Shown: positions 1 through 5,394 of the stretch, in pieces | How positions within the stretch are numbered: the first letter of the stretch is position 1 | Layout: the number at the start of each line of letters is the position of its first letter | From: JAXJYR01 sp964593515 | GTDB lineage: Bacteria > Bacillota_I > Bacilli_A > Erysipelotrichales > Erysipelotrichaceae | Direction of reading: 5' to 3' | Length of the DNA: 7,241 nucleotides | Assembly: GCA_964593515.1 (NCBI GenBank) | Contig: CAZQJH010000082.1 | Span: forward strand, 1-7,241 | The notes under the pieces: model-generated | What the model saw: the letters and a program-made list of their open reading frames with translations, nothing else | Databases searched by the model: none | Told to the model about the DNA's origin: nothing | Program-made: the position numbers and the translations under genes

Positions 1-128
1 ACTTTAATATTATTACCAATAAAGTTATATTCTTTATTTTGGTAAATAATTCGACATAATTTATCACTTACATGCGTTATGATATCATAATCTTGAATCA
101 TCACTTGTTTACTATTAATCGTAATCAT
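1..128 (-). CDS. yqfC: YqfC/YabP-family sporulation protein, 5' end only (cut by window edge)
   Basis: Only the first 42 codons are present; the gene runs off the left edge. Translation starts at the ATG at 128-126, behind a GAGAGGTG ribosome binding site at 139-132. The peptide begins MITINSKQVMIQDYD and continues with alternating short beta-type segments to a G-N-N-I-K-V stretch. This resembles the YabP/YqfC family pattern: an N-R/S-K start, a hydrophobic 'I..Y..I' segment, then 'i.G.nL.V'. YqfC is a small protein encoded next to yqfD and phoH in many spore formers, and yqfCD belongs to the sigma-E mother-cell regulon in B. subtilis. The position just downstream of rpsU fits the B. subtilis order rpsU-yqeY-...-yqfC-yqfD-phoH. 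A candidate sigma-E promoter precedes it. The family call rests on a short fragment plus synteny, so it is probable rather than certain. Confidence 0.68.
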   Translation of the reverse strand, partial: MITINSKQVMIQDYDIITHVSDKLCRIIYQNKEYNFIGNNIK

Positions 129-144
129 AAACACCTCTCATTTA

Positions 145-173
145 TGTATATGATTAATCCTTCATTAATATGA
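145..173 (-). promoter_or_regulatory. Candidate sigma-E-type sporulation promoter for the yqfC-like gene
   Basis: On the minus strand TCATATT (173-167) fits the B. subtilis sigma-E -35 consensus KMATATT at every position. It is followed, after exactly 14 bases, by CATATACA (152-145), which matches 6 of 8 positions of the -10 consensus CATACAMT. The spacing is the expected one, and the downstream gene family is sigma-E controlled in B. subtilis. The -35 partly overlaps the T-tract of the rpsU terminator. The predicted transcript start is only about 10 to 13 bases before the ATG, a very short leader and the main reason for caution. Confidence 0.45.
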
Positions 174-199
174 AAAAAGAGATGCAATTAAGCATCTCT
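172..199 (-). terminator. Rho-independent terminator of rpsU
   Basis: Eight bases after the rpsU stop codon, the minus strand has the stem AGAGATGC, a six-base loop TTAATT, and the complementary GCATCTCT, followed directly by more T residues (178-173). An 8-bp stem plus U-tract is a canonical intrinsic terminator. It separates rpsU from the sporulation gene downstream. Confidence 0.9.
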
Positions 200-206
200 C
201 ATTTTA

Positions 207-386
207 TTATTTTCCTCTACGAGCTTTACGTGCAGCTTCTGATTTAAGCTTACGACGTACCCCAGGCTTTACATAGAACTCTCTCTTACGAGCTTCAGCA
301 AGGGTTCCGTTTCTTGAAACTTGTCTTTTAAATCTGCGTAATGCATCATCTAAAACTTCGTTTTCTTTTAGAACTACTTTTGGCAT
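207..386 (-). CDS. rpsU: 30S ribosomal protein S21
   Basis: This encodes bS21, a small basic protein of the 30S subunit that acts near the anti-Shine-Dalgarno end of 16S rRNA during initiation. The 59-residue product starts MPKVVLKENE and contains DDALRRFKRQVSRNGTL and the REFYVKP segment, with a Lys/Arg-rich C-terminus ending ARKARRGK; all are hallmarks of Firmicute S21. The chosen start is the ATG at 386-384, which lies seven bases after the AAGGGGGG ribosome binding site. An in-frame TTG at 392 would sit one base from that site and is unlikely. The gene has its own sigma-A promoter and terminator, so it can be made as a monocistronic transcript, although read-through from murE (83-base gap) is possible because no terminator is visible between them. 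Confidence 0.97.
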   Translation of the reverse strand: MPKVVLKENEVLDDALRRFKRQVSRNGTLAEARKREFYVKPGVRRKLKSEAARKARRGK

Positions 387-393
387 GTCCAAA

Positions 394-402
394 CCCCCCT
401 TC
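394..402 (-). promoter_or_regulatory. Ribosome binding site that sets the rpsU start
   Basis: The minus strand reads GAAGGGGGG here. Seven bases separate it from the ATG at 386, whereas only one base separates it from the upstream in-frame TTG at 392. This makes the shorter 59-residue S21 the right model. Confidence 0.75.
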
Positions 403-418
403 TGACGCTAGCACATTA

Positions 419-447
419 ATTATACATAACTGTAACATAAATTGCAA
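419..447 (-). promoter_or_regulatory. Sigma-A promoter of rpsU
   Basis: On the minus strand a -35 element TTGCAA (447-442) is followed, after exactly 17 bases, by a perfect TATAAT -10 (424-419). Transcription would start near position 412, giving a leader of about 25 bases. This is the strongest -35/-10 pair seen in the window and suits a highly expressed ribosomal protein gene. Confidence 0.85.
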
Positions 448-469
448 GTAATTTTTTAAATTTTATTAA

Positions 470-1948
470 TTAATCAGCACCGTTTTCTAATACATATTTT
501 TTAATAATGTGACGAGCAGCTTTATCATCACCTAACCAGTCTTCACGACCAAATTCACGATAAATATATCCTTCATCACCTTTACCTAATAATAAGATAC
601 AATCATCATCATTAGCCCCTTCAATCGCACAACGAATCGCATCATAACGATCTTCAATATAAATACATTGCGTATCTAAAATACCTTCTTGAATTTGCAT
701 AGCTATATCTTTAGGATTTTCATCACGTGGGTCATCTTCAGTTAAAATAATACGATCACAATATTTATCGGCTAATTCCCCAAATACTTTACGTTTATTA
801 ACATCACGTTTACCAGCACTACCAAAAACAGCAATAATTTTACCATTTTCATTAGTTATATCTTTCGCGAATTGGAATACTTTTTCTAAACCATCCGGTG
901 TATGGGCAAAATCAACATAAACTCTAAATTGTTGTCCTTCATCAATTAATTCCATTCGTCCTTCAATTTGCGAAATACATGTAATAGCTAAAATAATTTG
1001 CTCTAAAGGCATTCCGGCTTGATGCATTGAAGCAATACTAGCTAATAAGTTATAAATGTTATAATGCGCAATTAAATTAGTTTTAATAGCATATTCTTGA
1101 CCATTGTATATTAAGGTAAAAGTTGATTCATCTTTACCAATAATTACATTTTTAGCTCGATATGTAGCTTCATTATTAATACCATATGTTACTACTCGAC
1201 CTTTACATCCTTCAACAATATCCATTCCTCGTTCATCATCAACATTAGTAATGGCTACCCCATCTTCATCTAACATATCAAATAAGCGTTTTTTCGCATT
1301 AAAATAATTTTCAAAAGTAATATGATAATCCATATGATCATATGTTAAGTTAGTGAAAATAGCTTGATTAAAGCTAACACTATCAACTCTTCCCATTGCT
1401 AAACCTTGAGAACTAGCTTCTAAAGCCACAGCAACCATCCCATGATCATGCATATCTTTAAATGTTTGATGTAAAGTTAAAGGATCTGGTGTTGTAAGTG
1501 TTGGTAATTCATTCACTTCACCATATTTAACTCCAATAGTTCCAATATATCCACAAGGTTGATACATTGAAAATACTTGATAAATAATATTCGCAATCGT
1601 ACTTTTACCATTTGTTCCCGTAACCCCAAAAACATATAAATCATCAACTGCTTTTTGATAATAATTTTTAGCCATTAAGTTTAAATAACGATTAACATCA
1701 TCTACTTGTAAATAAACAATATTTTTTTGCATATTTTCTAATGGTTTACGATGAATAATACAAATTGCTCCTTGCGCAATTGCTTTATCAACAAAATCAT
1801 GTCCATCACAAACCATTCCATCCATACAGAAAAAGATGTCATTTTTTTGTACTAAGCGTGAATCAAAACATAAATGTTCAATTTCGATTTGTCCAACACT
1901 TTCAGGTAATTCAATTTTACTACCTTGTAATAATTCATTTAACTTCAC
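470..1948 (-). CDS. murE: UDP-MurNAc-tripeptide synthetase (MurE ligase)
   Basis: This cytoplasmic ATP-dependent ligase adds the third residue (meso-diaminopimelate or lysine) to UDP-MurNAc-L-Ala-D-Glu in peptidoglycan precursor synthesis. The 492 residues match full-length MurE: an N-terminal UDP-binding domain (about 20-95), the ATPase core with P-loop GVTGTNGKST (108-117), and a C-terminal ligase domain (about 330-460). Visible family motifs are TTPDP (152-156), EASSQGL (177-183), FTNLTYDHMDYH (198-209), the lysine usually carbamylated (K219 in NAKKRLF), DFAHTPDGLEK (346-356) and GKGDE (455-459). The specificity loop reads DDPR (405-408). Its Arg favours meso-DAP, but the second Asp differs from the classical DNPR, so the substrate is not settled. 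Translation starts at GTG, two bases after the mtaB stop, behind a perfect AAAGGAGGT. The gene lies outside any division cluster, within an RNA-modification operon. Confidence 0.95.
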   Translation of the reverse strand: MKLNELLQGSKIELPESVGQIEIEHLCFDSRLVQKNDIFFCMDGMVCDGHDFVDKAIAQGAICIIHRKPLENMQKNIVYLQVDDVNRYLNLMAKNYYQKAVDDLYVFGVTGTNGKSTIANIIYQVFSMYQPCGYIGTIGVKYGEVNELPTLTTPDPLTLHQTFKDMHDHGMVAVALEASSQGLAMGRVDSVSFNQAIFTNLTYDHMDYHITFENYFNAKKRLFDMLDEDGVAITNVDDERGMDIVEGCKGRVVTYGINNEATYRAKNVIIGKDESTFTLIYNGQEYAIKTNLIAHYNIYNLLASIASMHQAGMPLEQIILAITCISQIEGRMELIDEGQQFRVYVDFAHTPDGLEKVFQFAKDITNENGKIIAVFGSAGKRDVNKRKVFGELADKYCDRIILTEDDPRDENPKDIAMQIQEGILDTQCIYIEDRYDAIRCAIEGANDDDCILLLGKGDEGYIYREFGREDWLGDDKAARHIIKKYVLENGAD

Positions 1949-1950
1949 GC

Positions 1951-3243
1951 TTATACCTCCTTTGCAATCAACATTTTATTTTCATAGCGATCAATTATTA
2001 CTTCTTGAATCGTATTTAAATATTCATCACCTAAACAAGCATATACTTCTAAATATTCGCTACTATGTCCAACTAGCATATCGCCTTTACGTTTTTCAAA
2101 TAATACTTTTACTTTTTTATTAATCATATTTACTTTAAATTCATCATATAATCGCTCACTACATTCACTTAATCTTGCAACACGTTCTTTTTTAACTTGA
2201 TTAGCAAATTGTGGTTTCATCGATGCTGCTTTCGTACCTTCTTTAGCTGAGAATGGGAAGACGTGTAAGAATGATAATTTCATTTTCTCAATATTATTCA
2301 TTGAAGTTACAAAATCTTCTTCACTTTCATTTGGAAAACCAACTATTACATCACTTGAGATGGAAATATCGGGAATAATTTGACGAATATGTTCAATTTT
2401 ATCCATATAATATTTCATATCATAAGGACGATTCATATTTTTTAAAGTTGTATCACAACCAGCTTGTAATGGAATATGTAAATGACGAGCAATCTTATCA
2501 TTATGTTTCATTAAATCTAAGAATTCATCACTAATTTCATTCATTTCAATACTTGATAAACGAATACGTTGTAATCCTTCTACTTCATTACATAATAATT
2601 CTAATAATTGCGTTAAATTACAATCAGTACCTGCTCCATATCGTCCCGTATGAATACCAGTTAAGACAATTTCTTTATGTCCACTATTACATAATTGACG
2701 AGCAAGTTTTAAAACTTCATCTTTAGCTAAAGAGCGTTCTTTACCACGAGCATAAGGAATAATACAATAACTACAGAATTGATTACATCCATCTTGAATC
2801 TTTAAGAAAGCTCTAGTTTGATGGTCAAAATGTTGTAATGGTAAAGCTTCAAAAACCGAAGTTAAACGTACATCATGACGTTTAACATCTACTTTTTCTC
2901 CTTTTAAAGCTTTCTCAATATAATTTACTAAGTTATTTTTTCCTTCACTACCAATTAAAATATCAATTGGTTCATTAGCTTTTAAATAATCATAAGCAAT
3001 TTGAGCATAACAACCAACAACGACAATTAACGCATTTGGATTCTTATTTTTAGCTTGATGAATCTTTTGACGTGATTTACTAGCTGCAATATTAGTTACC
3101 GCACAAGTATTAATAATATAAACATCGGCAACTTCTTTAAAATCTACTTCTTGAAATCCTTTTTCAATCAATGCATTTTGATAACCACATGATTCATAAG
3201 TATTAACTTTACAACCTAAAGTTGCAATTGCAAAAGTTGTCAT
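1951..3243 (-). CDS. mtaB: tRNA (t6A37-C2)-methylthiotransferase MtaB
   Basis: This radical-SAM enzyme converts t6A37 to ms2t6A37 in tRNAs reading ANN codons, which improves decoding accuracy (B. subtilis YqeV is the reference). The 430-residue protein has the usual length and domain order. The N-terminal UPF0004 domain has the LGCKVNTYES signature (9-18), and C11, C47 and C78 are the likely ligands of the auxiliary 4Fe-4S cluster. The radical-SAM core carries CNQFCSYC (C153, C157, C160), which binds the SAM-cleaving cluster. A TRAM-type RNA-binding region covers about 373-428. The CKVN-type start separates MtaB from MiaB, which has a CQMN-type motif. The ATG follows AGGAGGT (3254-3248), which overlaps the rsmE stop codon; the gap to rsmE is nine bases, indicating one transcript. 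The same rsmE-mtaB adjacency occurs in B. subtilis (yqeU-yqeV). Confidence 0.95.
   Translation of the reverse strand: MTTFAIATLGCKVNTYESCGYQNALIEKGFQEVDFKEVADVYIINTCAVTNIAASKSRQKIHQAKNKNPNALIVVVGCYAQIAYDYLKANEPIDILIGSEGKNNLVNYIEKALKGEKVDVKRHDVRLTSVFEALPLQHFDHQTRAFLKIQDGCNQFCSYCIIPYARGKERSLAKDEVLKLARQLCNSGHKEIVLTGIHTGRYGAGTDCNLTQLLELLCNEVEGLQRIRLSSIEMNEISDEFLDLMKHNDKIARHLHIPLQAGCDTTLKNMNRPYDMKYYMDKIEHIRQIIPDISISSDVIVGFPNESEEDFVTSMNNIEKMKLSFLHVFPFSAKEGTKAASMKPQFANQVKKERVARLSECSERLYDEFKVNMINKKVKVLFEKRKGDMLVGHSSEYLEVYACLGDEYLNTIQEVIIDRYENKMLIAKEV
1955..1963 (-). promoter_or_regulatory. Strong Shine-Dalgarno supporting the GTG start of murE
   Basis: AAAGGAGGT on the minus strand is a full anti-16S match placed six bases before the GTG at 1948. 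It lies inside the last codons of mtaB (encoding K-E-V), so murE translation is probably coupled to termination of mtaB. It makes the GTG the clear start choice. Confidence 0.85.
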
Positions 3244-3252
3244 AATTACCTC

Positions 3253-3984
3253 CTATTTATCATAATAAAATGATATTCTATCGACTAAGGCCATCGCTGC
3301 TGTTTCCGCACGTAAAATACGTTTACCTAAGGTAATACTAGTATAACCATTATCTTGTAAATAAGCAATTTCACTAGCATCAAAACCACCTTCACAACCA
3401 ACGACAACAATAATTCTTTTCACATCTTGATATTGACTTAAAACTTCTTTAATTGTTAATGAAGGATAACTACAATCTTCATATGCAACAAGTTTAATAT
3501 CAGCTTCTAGCTTAGCTAATTGTTTAAAAGAAACAACTTCATTTAATACTACTGGTTTACTACGTTTACACTGTTCACCACTTTCTGATAAAATCTTGCG
3601 CCAACGTTCTAATTTCTTATCACTTTTTTCATCTTTCATCTTCACAACACAACGTGAACTTTCAAAAGGAATAATTTCACTTACCCCTAATTCACTACAT
3701 TTTTGTAATAAAAAATCCCATTTATCTTTTTTAATTAAGGCACTAGCTAAAATAATTTCAACTTGATCATCTTCACAATAAGCATATTCTTCTCTAACTT
3801 CGACATAAACATGTCCATCAACATATTTAATATTACCATAAAATTGTTGTCCTAATTCATCAGCGACAATAACTTCATTTCCTTCTTTCATCCGCATTAC
3901 TCGTTGAATATGATGACTTTGTTCTTCATCCATTAAAACTAATGAATTTAAAGCTAATTCTTCTTTTACATAATACTGTTGCAT
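3253..3984 (-). CDS. rsmE: 16S rRNA (uracil1498-N3)-methyltransferase RsmE
   Basis: RsmE is a SPOUT-class SAM methyltransferase that methylates U1498 in the 16S rRNA decoding region of the 30S subunit. The 243 residues match the family's usual length: an N-terminal PUA-like beta-barrel (about 1-70) and a C-terminal trefoil-knot domain (about 75-243). Recognisable pieces are KKDKWDFLLQKCSELGV (85-101), the ESSRCVVK segment (108-115), ESGEQCKRSKP (134-144), the cofactor loop VGCEGGF (195-201) and LGKRILRAETAA (219-230). The cofactor loop normally reads GPEGG; here Cys197 replaces the Pro, which is unusual. The ATG start has an AAAGGA site (3997-3992) at seven bases. A hairpin lies just upstream, and mtaB follows after nine bases. 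Confidence 0.95.
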   Translation of the reverse strand: MQQYYVKEELALNSLVLMDEEQSHHIQRVMRMKEGNEVIVADELGQQFYGNIKYVDGHVYVEVREEYAYCEDDQVEIILASALIKKDKWDFLLQKCSELGVSEIIPFESSRCVVKMKDEKSDKKLERWRKILSESGEQCKRSKPVVLNEVVSFKQLAKLEADIKLVAYEDCSYPSLTIKEVLSQYQDVKRIIVVVGCEGGFDASEIAYLQDNGYTSITLGKRILRAETAAMALVDRISFYYDK

Positions 3985-4003
3985 AACTTTATCCTTTCAT
4001 GAA

Positions 4004-4026
4004 AGAAGCACTCATCGAGTGCTTCT
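4004..4026 (-). terminator. Strong hairpin between rluB and rsmE (weak terminator or attenuator)
   Basis: A perfect 10-bp inverted repeat, AGAAGCACTC and GAGTGCTTCT, flanks a three-base loop two bases after the rluB stop codon. On the minus strand it is followed only by TTCATG. With the TTCT closing the stem, that is a poor U-tract, so termination is probably partial. The rsmE ATG lies 19 bases further on and no promoter fits in between, so rsmE-mtaB-murE appear to depend on read-through. RNA processing or message stabilisation is an alternative role. Confidence 0.6.
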
Positions 4027-4028
4027 AA

Positions 4029-4766
4029 TTATTTCACTTTCATCTTACCTAGATTAGCTAACATTTTTAATTGTTGAACTTCAAATGGTTTTAAAATACG
4101 ATATTCACCTTGTTTTAAATCACTACATTTTAAGAAAGCTAATTCACTTCGGTGTAATCGAGTTACTCGATATCCTAAAGCTTCCATCATTCGTTTAATT
4201 TGACGGTTTCTTCCTTCTTTAATTGTTAAATCAAAACTAGTTTGTTTAGTTTTTAAATCTTTATTAACATTTTTTACTTTAGCTGGTAAGGTTTTAATTC
4301 CATCATCTAGGACAATTCCATCTTGAATCTTTTTAATTTGTTCACCAGTTATTAACCCATTAATTGTTAAGTTATAAGTTTTAGGAATATGATATTTAGG
4401 ATGAACTAACATATTAGCGAATTCACCATCATTAGTTAAAATTAAAACTCCACTTGTATCATAATCTAAACGACCAACACAGAAAACACGTTCTTCACAT
4501 TGAACTAAATCAACTGCTTGGGCACGACCATGTTCATCATTATTAGAACAAATCGTCTTTTTAGGTTTATTCATCAAGAAATAAACTTTATTTTCTTTTT
4601 CAATTGGATCTCCATCAACACAAATAAAATCACCACGTTTTACTTTATATCCCATTTCGGTAATTATAACATCATTAACACTAACGCGTCCTTCTTGAAT
4701 CATTTCTTCTGCCTTACGACGAGAACATACTCCTGCTTGAGCAATAACTTTTTGTAAACGTTCCAT
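4029..4766 (-). CDS. rluB: 23S rRNA pseudouridine synthase, RluB type
   Basis: This enzyme of the RsuA/RluB/E/F family isomerises a uridine in 23S rRNA helix 90-92 (U2605 in E. coli RluB). The 245-residue protein opens with an S4 RNA-binding domain (about 2-48, including the SRRKAEE helix), then the synthase domain. The catalytic Asp is D101 in GRLDYDTSGVLILTNDG (98-114), and the family C-terminal motif is EGRNRQIKRMMEALG (184-198). I chose the ATG at 4766 because GAGGTG (4777-4772) sits five bases before it and the protein then begins MERLQKVIAQAGVCSRR like its relatives. A longer reading from 4811 adds 15 residues encoded by the promoter region. The gene follows spmB, as in the B. subtilis dacB-spmA-spmB-rluB locus. 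RluB is preferred over RluE/F by context and family distribution. Confidence 0.93.
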   Translation of the reverse strand: MERLQKVIAQAGVCSRRKAEEMIQEGRVSVNDVIITEMGYKVKRGDFICVDGDPIEKENKVYFLMNKPKKTICSNNDEHGRAQAVDLVQCEERVFCVGRLDYDTSGVLILTNDGEFANMLVHPKYHIPKTYNLTINGLITGEQIKKIQDGIVLDDGIKTLPAKVKNVNKDLKTKQTSFDLTIKEGRNRQIKRMMEALGYRVTRLHRSELAFLKCSDLKQGEYRILKPFEVQQLKMLANLGKMKVK

Positions 4767-4771
4767 TCTTC

Positions 4772-4777
4772 CACCTC
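4772..4777 (-). promoter_or_regulatory. Ribosome binding site that sets the rluB start
   Basis: GAGGTG on the minus strand lies five bases before the ATG at 4766. No comparable site precedes the in-frame ATG at 4811, and that region contains a promoter -10 element. Confidence 0.75.
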
Positions 4778-4783
4778 TTATAA

Positions 4784-4815
4784 TCAACAATATTATATCA
4801 CAAGTCAACAATATT
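4784..4815. repeat. Pair of 11-base direct repeats, period 21, around the proximal rluB -10
   Basis: TCAACAATATT occurs at 4784-4794 and again, identically, at 4805-4815. The 21-base period equals two helical turns, placing both copies on the same DNA face. The copy nearer rluB overlaps the extended -10 element by three bases. This could be an operator, but AT-rich spacers make chance repeats more likely than usual. Confidence 0.4.
4792..4800 (-). promoter_or_regulatory. Extended -10 promoter close to rluB
   Basis: On the minus strand the string TG-A-TATAAT (4800-4792) is a perfect extended -10 element. The best -35 at 17 bases is poor (AGTACA, three of six matches), which extended -10 promoters tolerate. 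Transcription would start near 4785, giving a leader of about 20 bases. It lies between two copies of an 11-base direct repeat. Confidence 0.5.
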
Positions 4816-4825
4816 GTACTAATAA

Positions 4826-4888
4826 ACTTTAGTATAGCTATTTTACATGATTTTGCCTAGTTTGTAAAAGGTTTTATCTTGCTAAAGT
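4826..4888. repeat. Nested inverted repeats in the spmB-rluB spacer
   Basis: Outer arms ACTTTAG (4826-4832) and CTAAAGT (4882-4888) enclose inner arms TTTTACA (4841-4847) and TGTAAAA (4863-4869), each pair seven bases and exactly complementary. The outer right arm touches the spmB stop codon. No U-tract follows, so it is not a standard terminator, and I see no other terminator after spmB. The inner pair coincides with the -35 and -10 hexamers of the distal promoter, which may fully explain it. Confidence 0.35.
4840..4868 (-). promoter_or_regulatory. Sigma-A-like promoter upstream of rluB
   Basis: The minus strand carries TTTACA (4868-4863, five of six matches to TTGACA), a spacer of exactly 17 bases, and TAAAAT (4845-4840, five of six). 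Transcription would start near 4833 with a leader of about 65 bases. It would let rluB and the RNA-modification genes be expressed in growing cells, independently of the sporulation genes upstream. The two hexamers also form most of an inverted repeat. Confidence 0.6.
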
Positions 4889-5394
4889 CATAAAACATAT
4901 AAATAAGTAAAACCAATAGCAATTATTATCCCAATTAAATCAGCTATTAAACCTAAACTTAAAGCATTAGCGATTTTATTAATTCCTACACTACCAAAAT
5001 ATAATGTTATTACATAAAGAGTTGTATCGGTAGCTCCTTCAATCATTGAACCCATACTAGCTTGAAGTGAATCAACACCACATGTTTGAATAATATCTAC
5101 TAACATAGCTAACGTAGCATTACCAGATAAAGGACGAAATAATATCATTGGCCATACTTCATGTGGTACTATTTTAATTAAGTTTGAACATAAAGTTGAA
5201 AGATAAAGCATTACCCCACTTTCTTTTAAAAAAGCAATCGCAAATAACATTGCTAACATTGTCGGATATACTTCCATAAATAATTTTAAACCATCTTTAA
5301 CACCTAATAAAAACATCTCATAAGCATTAACTTTCTTATATAAAGCATAAGCTAAGATAACAAAAATAAATCCTGGTAAAATATAACTACTCAC
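4888..5394 (-). CDS. spmB: Spore maturation protein SpmB
   Basis: SpmB is an integral membrane protein that, with SpmA, is needed for full dehydration of the spore core and for spore heat resistance in B. subtilis and Clostridium. The 168-residue product (B. subtilis SpmB is slightly longer) belongs to the nucleoside-recognition/Gate family. It has an N-terminal membrane segment (about 4-19), the KKVNAYEMFLLGVKDG stretch (20-35), FRPLSGNATLAML (86-98), the highly conserved GATDTTLYVITLYFGSVGI (120-138), and a C-terminal membrane helix (about 147-167). It starts with GTG and overlaps the end of spmA by eight bases; a GGTGGGTG sequence about seven bases upstream is the likely ribosome site. The transported or sensed substrate of SpmA/B is not established. 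Confidence 0.95.
   Translation of the reverse strand: MSSYILPGFIFVILAYALYKKVNAYEMFLLGVKDGLKLFMEVYPTMLAMLFAIAFLKESGVMLYLSTLCSNLIKIVPHEVWPMILFRPLSGNATLAMLVDIIQTCGVDSLQASMGSMIEGATDTTLYVITLYFGSVGINKIANALSLGLIADLIGIIIAIGFTYLYVL

Noticed and set aside
387..392. TTG start giving S21 two extra residues
   Set aside because: The TTG lies only one base after the ribosome binding site, while the ATG at 386 is correctly spaced and gives the canonical MPKV start.
1104..1307. Open frame of 67 codons on the plus strand
   Set aside because: It lies antisense within murE, has no recognisable protein features and no ribosome binding site; it is a shadow of the real gene.
1765..2123. Two overlapping plus-strand open frames across the murE/mtaB junction
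   Set aside because: Both are antisense to well-supported genes, and their Phe/Leu/His-rich compositions are what the reverse complement of AT-rich coding sequence gives.
4031..4140. Possible promoter inside the 3' end of rluB feeding rsmE
   Set aside because: TTGAAG-like and TAATCT-like hexamers exist, but no pair has both good matches and 16 to 18 base spacing.
4518..4757. Plus-strand open frame of 79 codons
   Set aside because: It is antisense within rluB; the Phe/Ile/Asn-rich product has no family resemblance.
4781..4806. Promoter made of TTGACT (4806-4801) and GATTAT 17 bases later
   Set aside because: Its transcription start would fall inside the rluB Shine-Dalgarno sequence. The extended -10 and the distal promoter are better placed.
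4767..4811. Longer rluB start adding 15 residues
   Set aside because: The extra residues are encoded by the promoter and ribosome-binding region, and family members start at MERLQK-like sequence.
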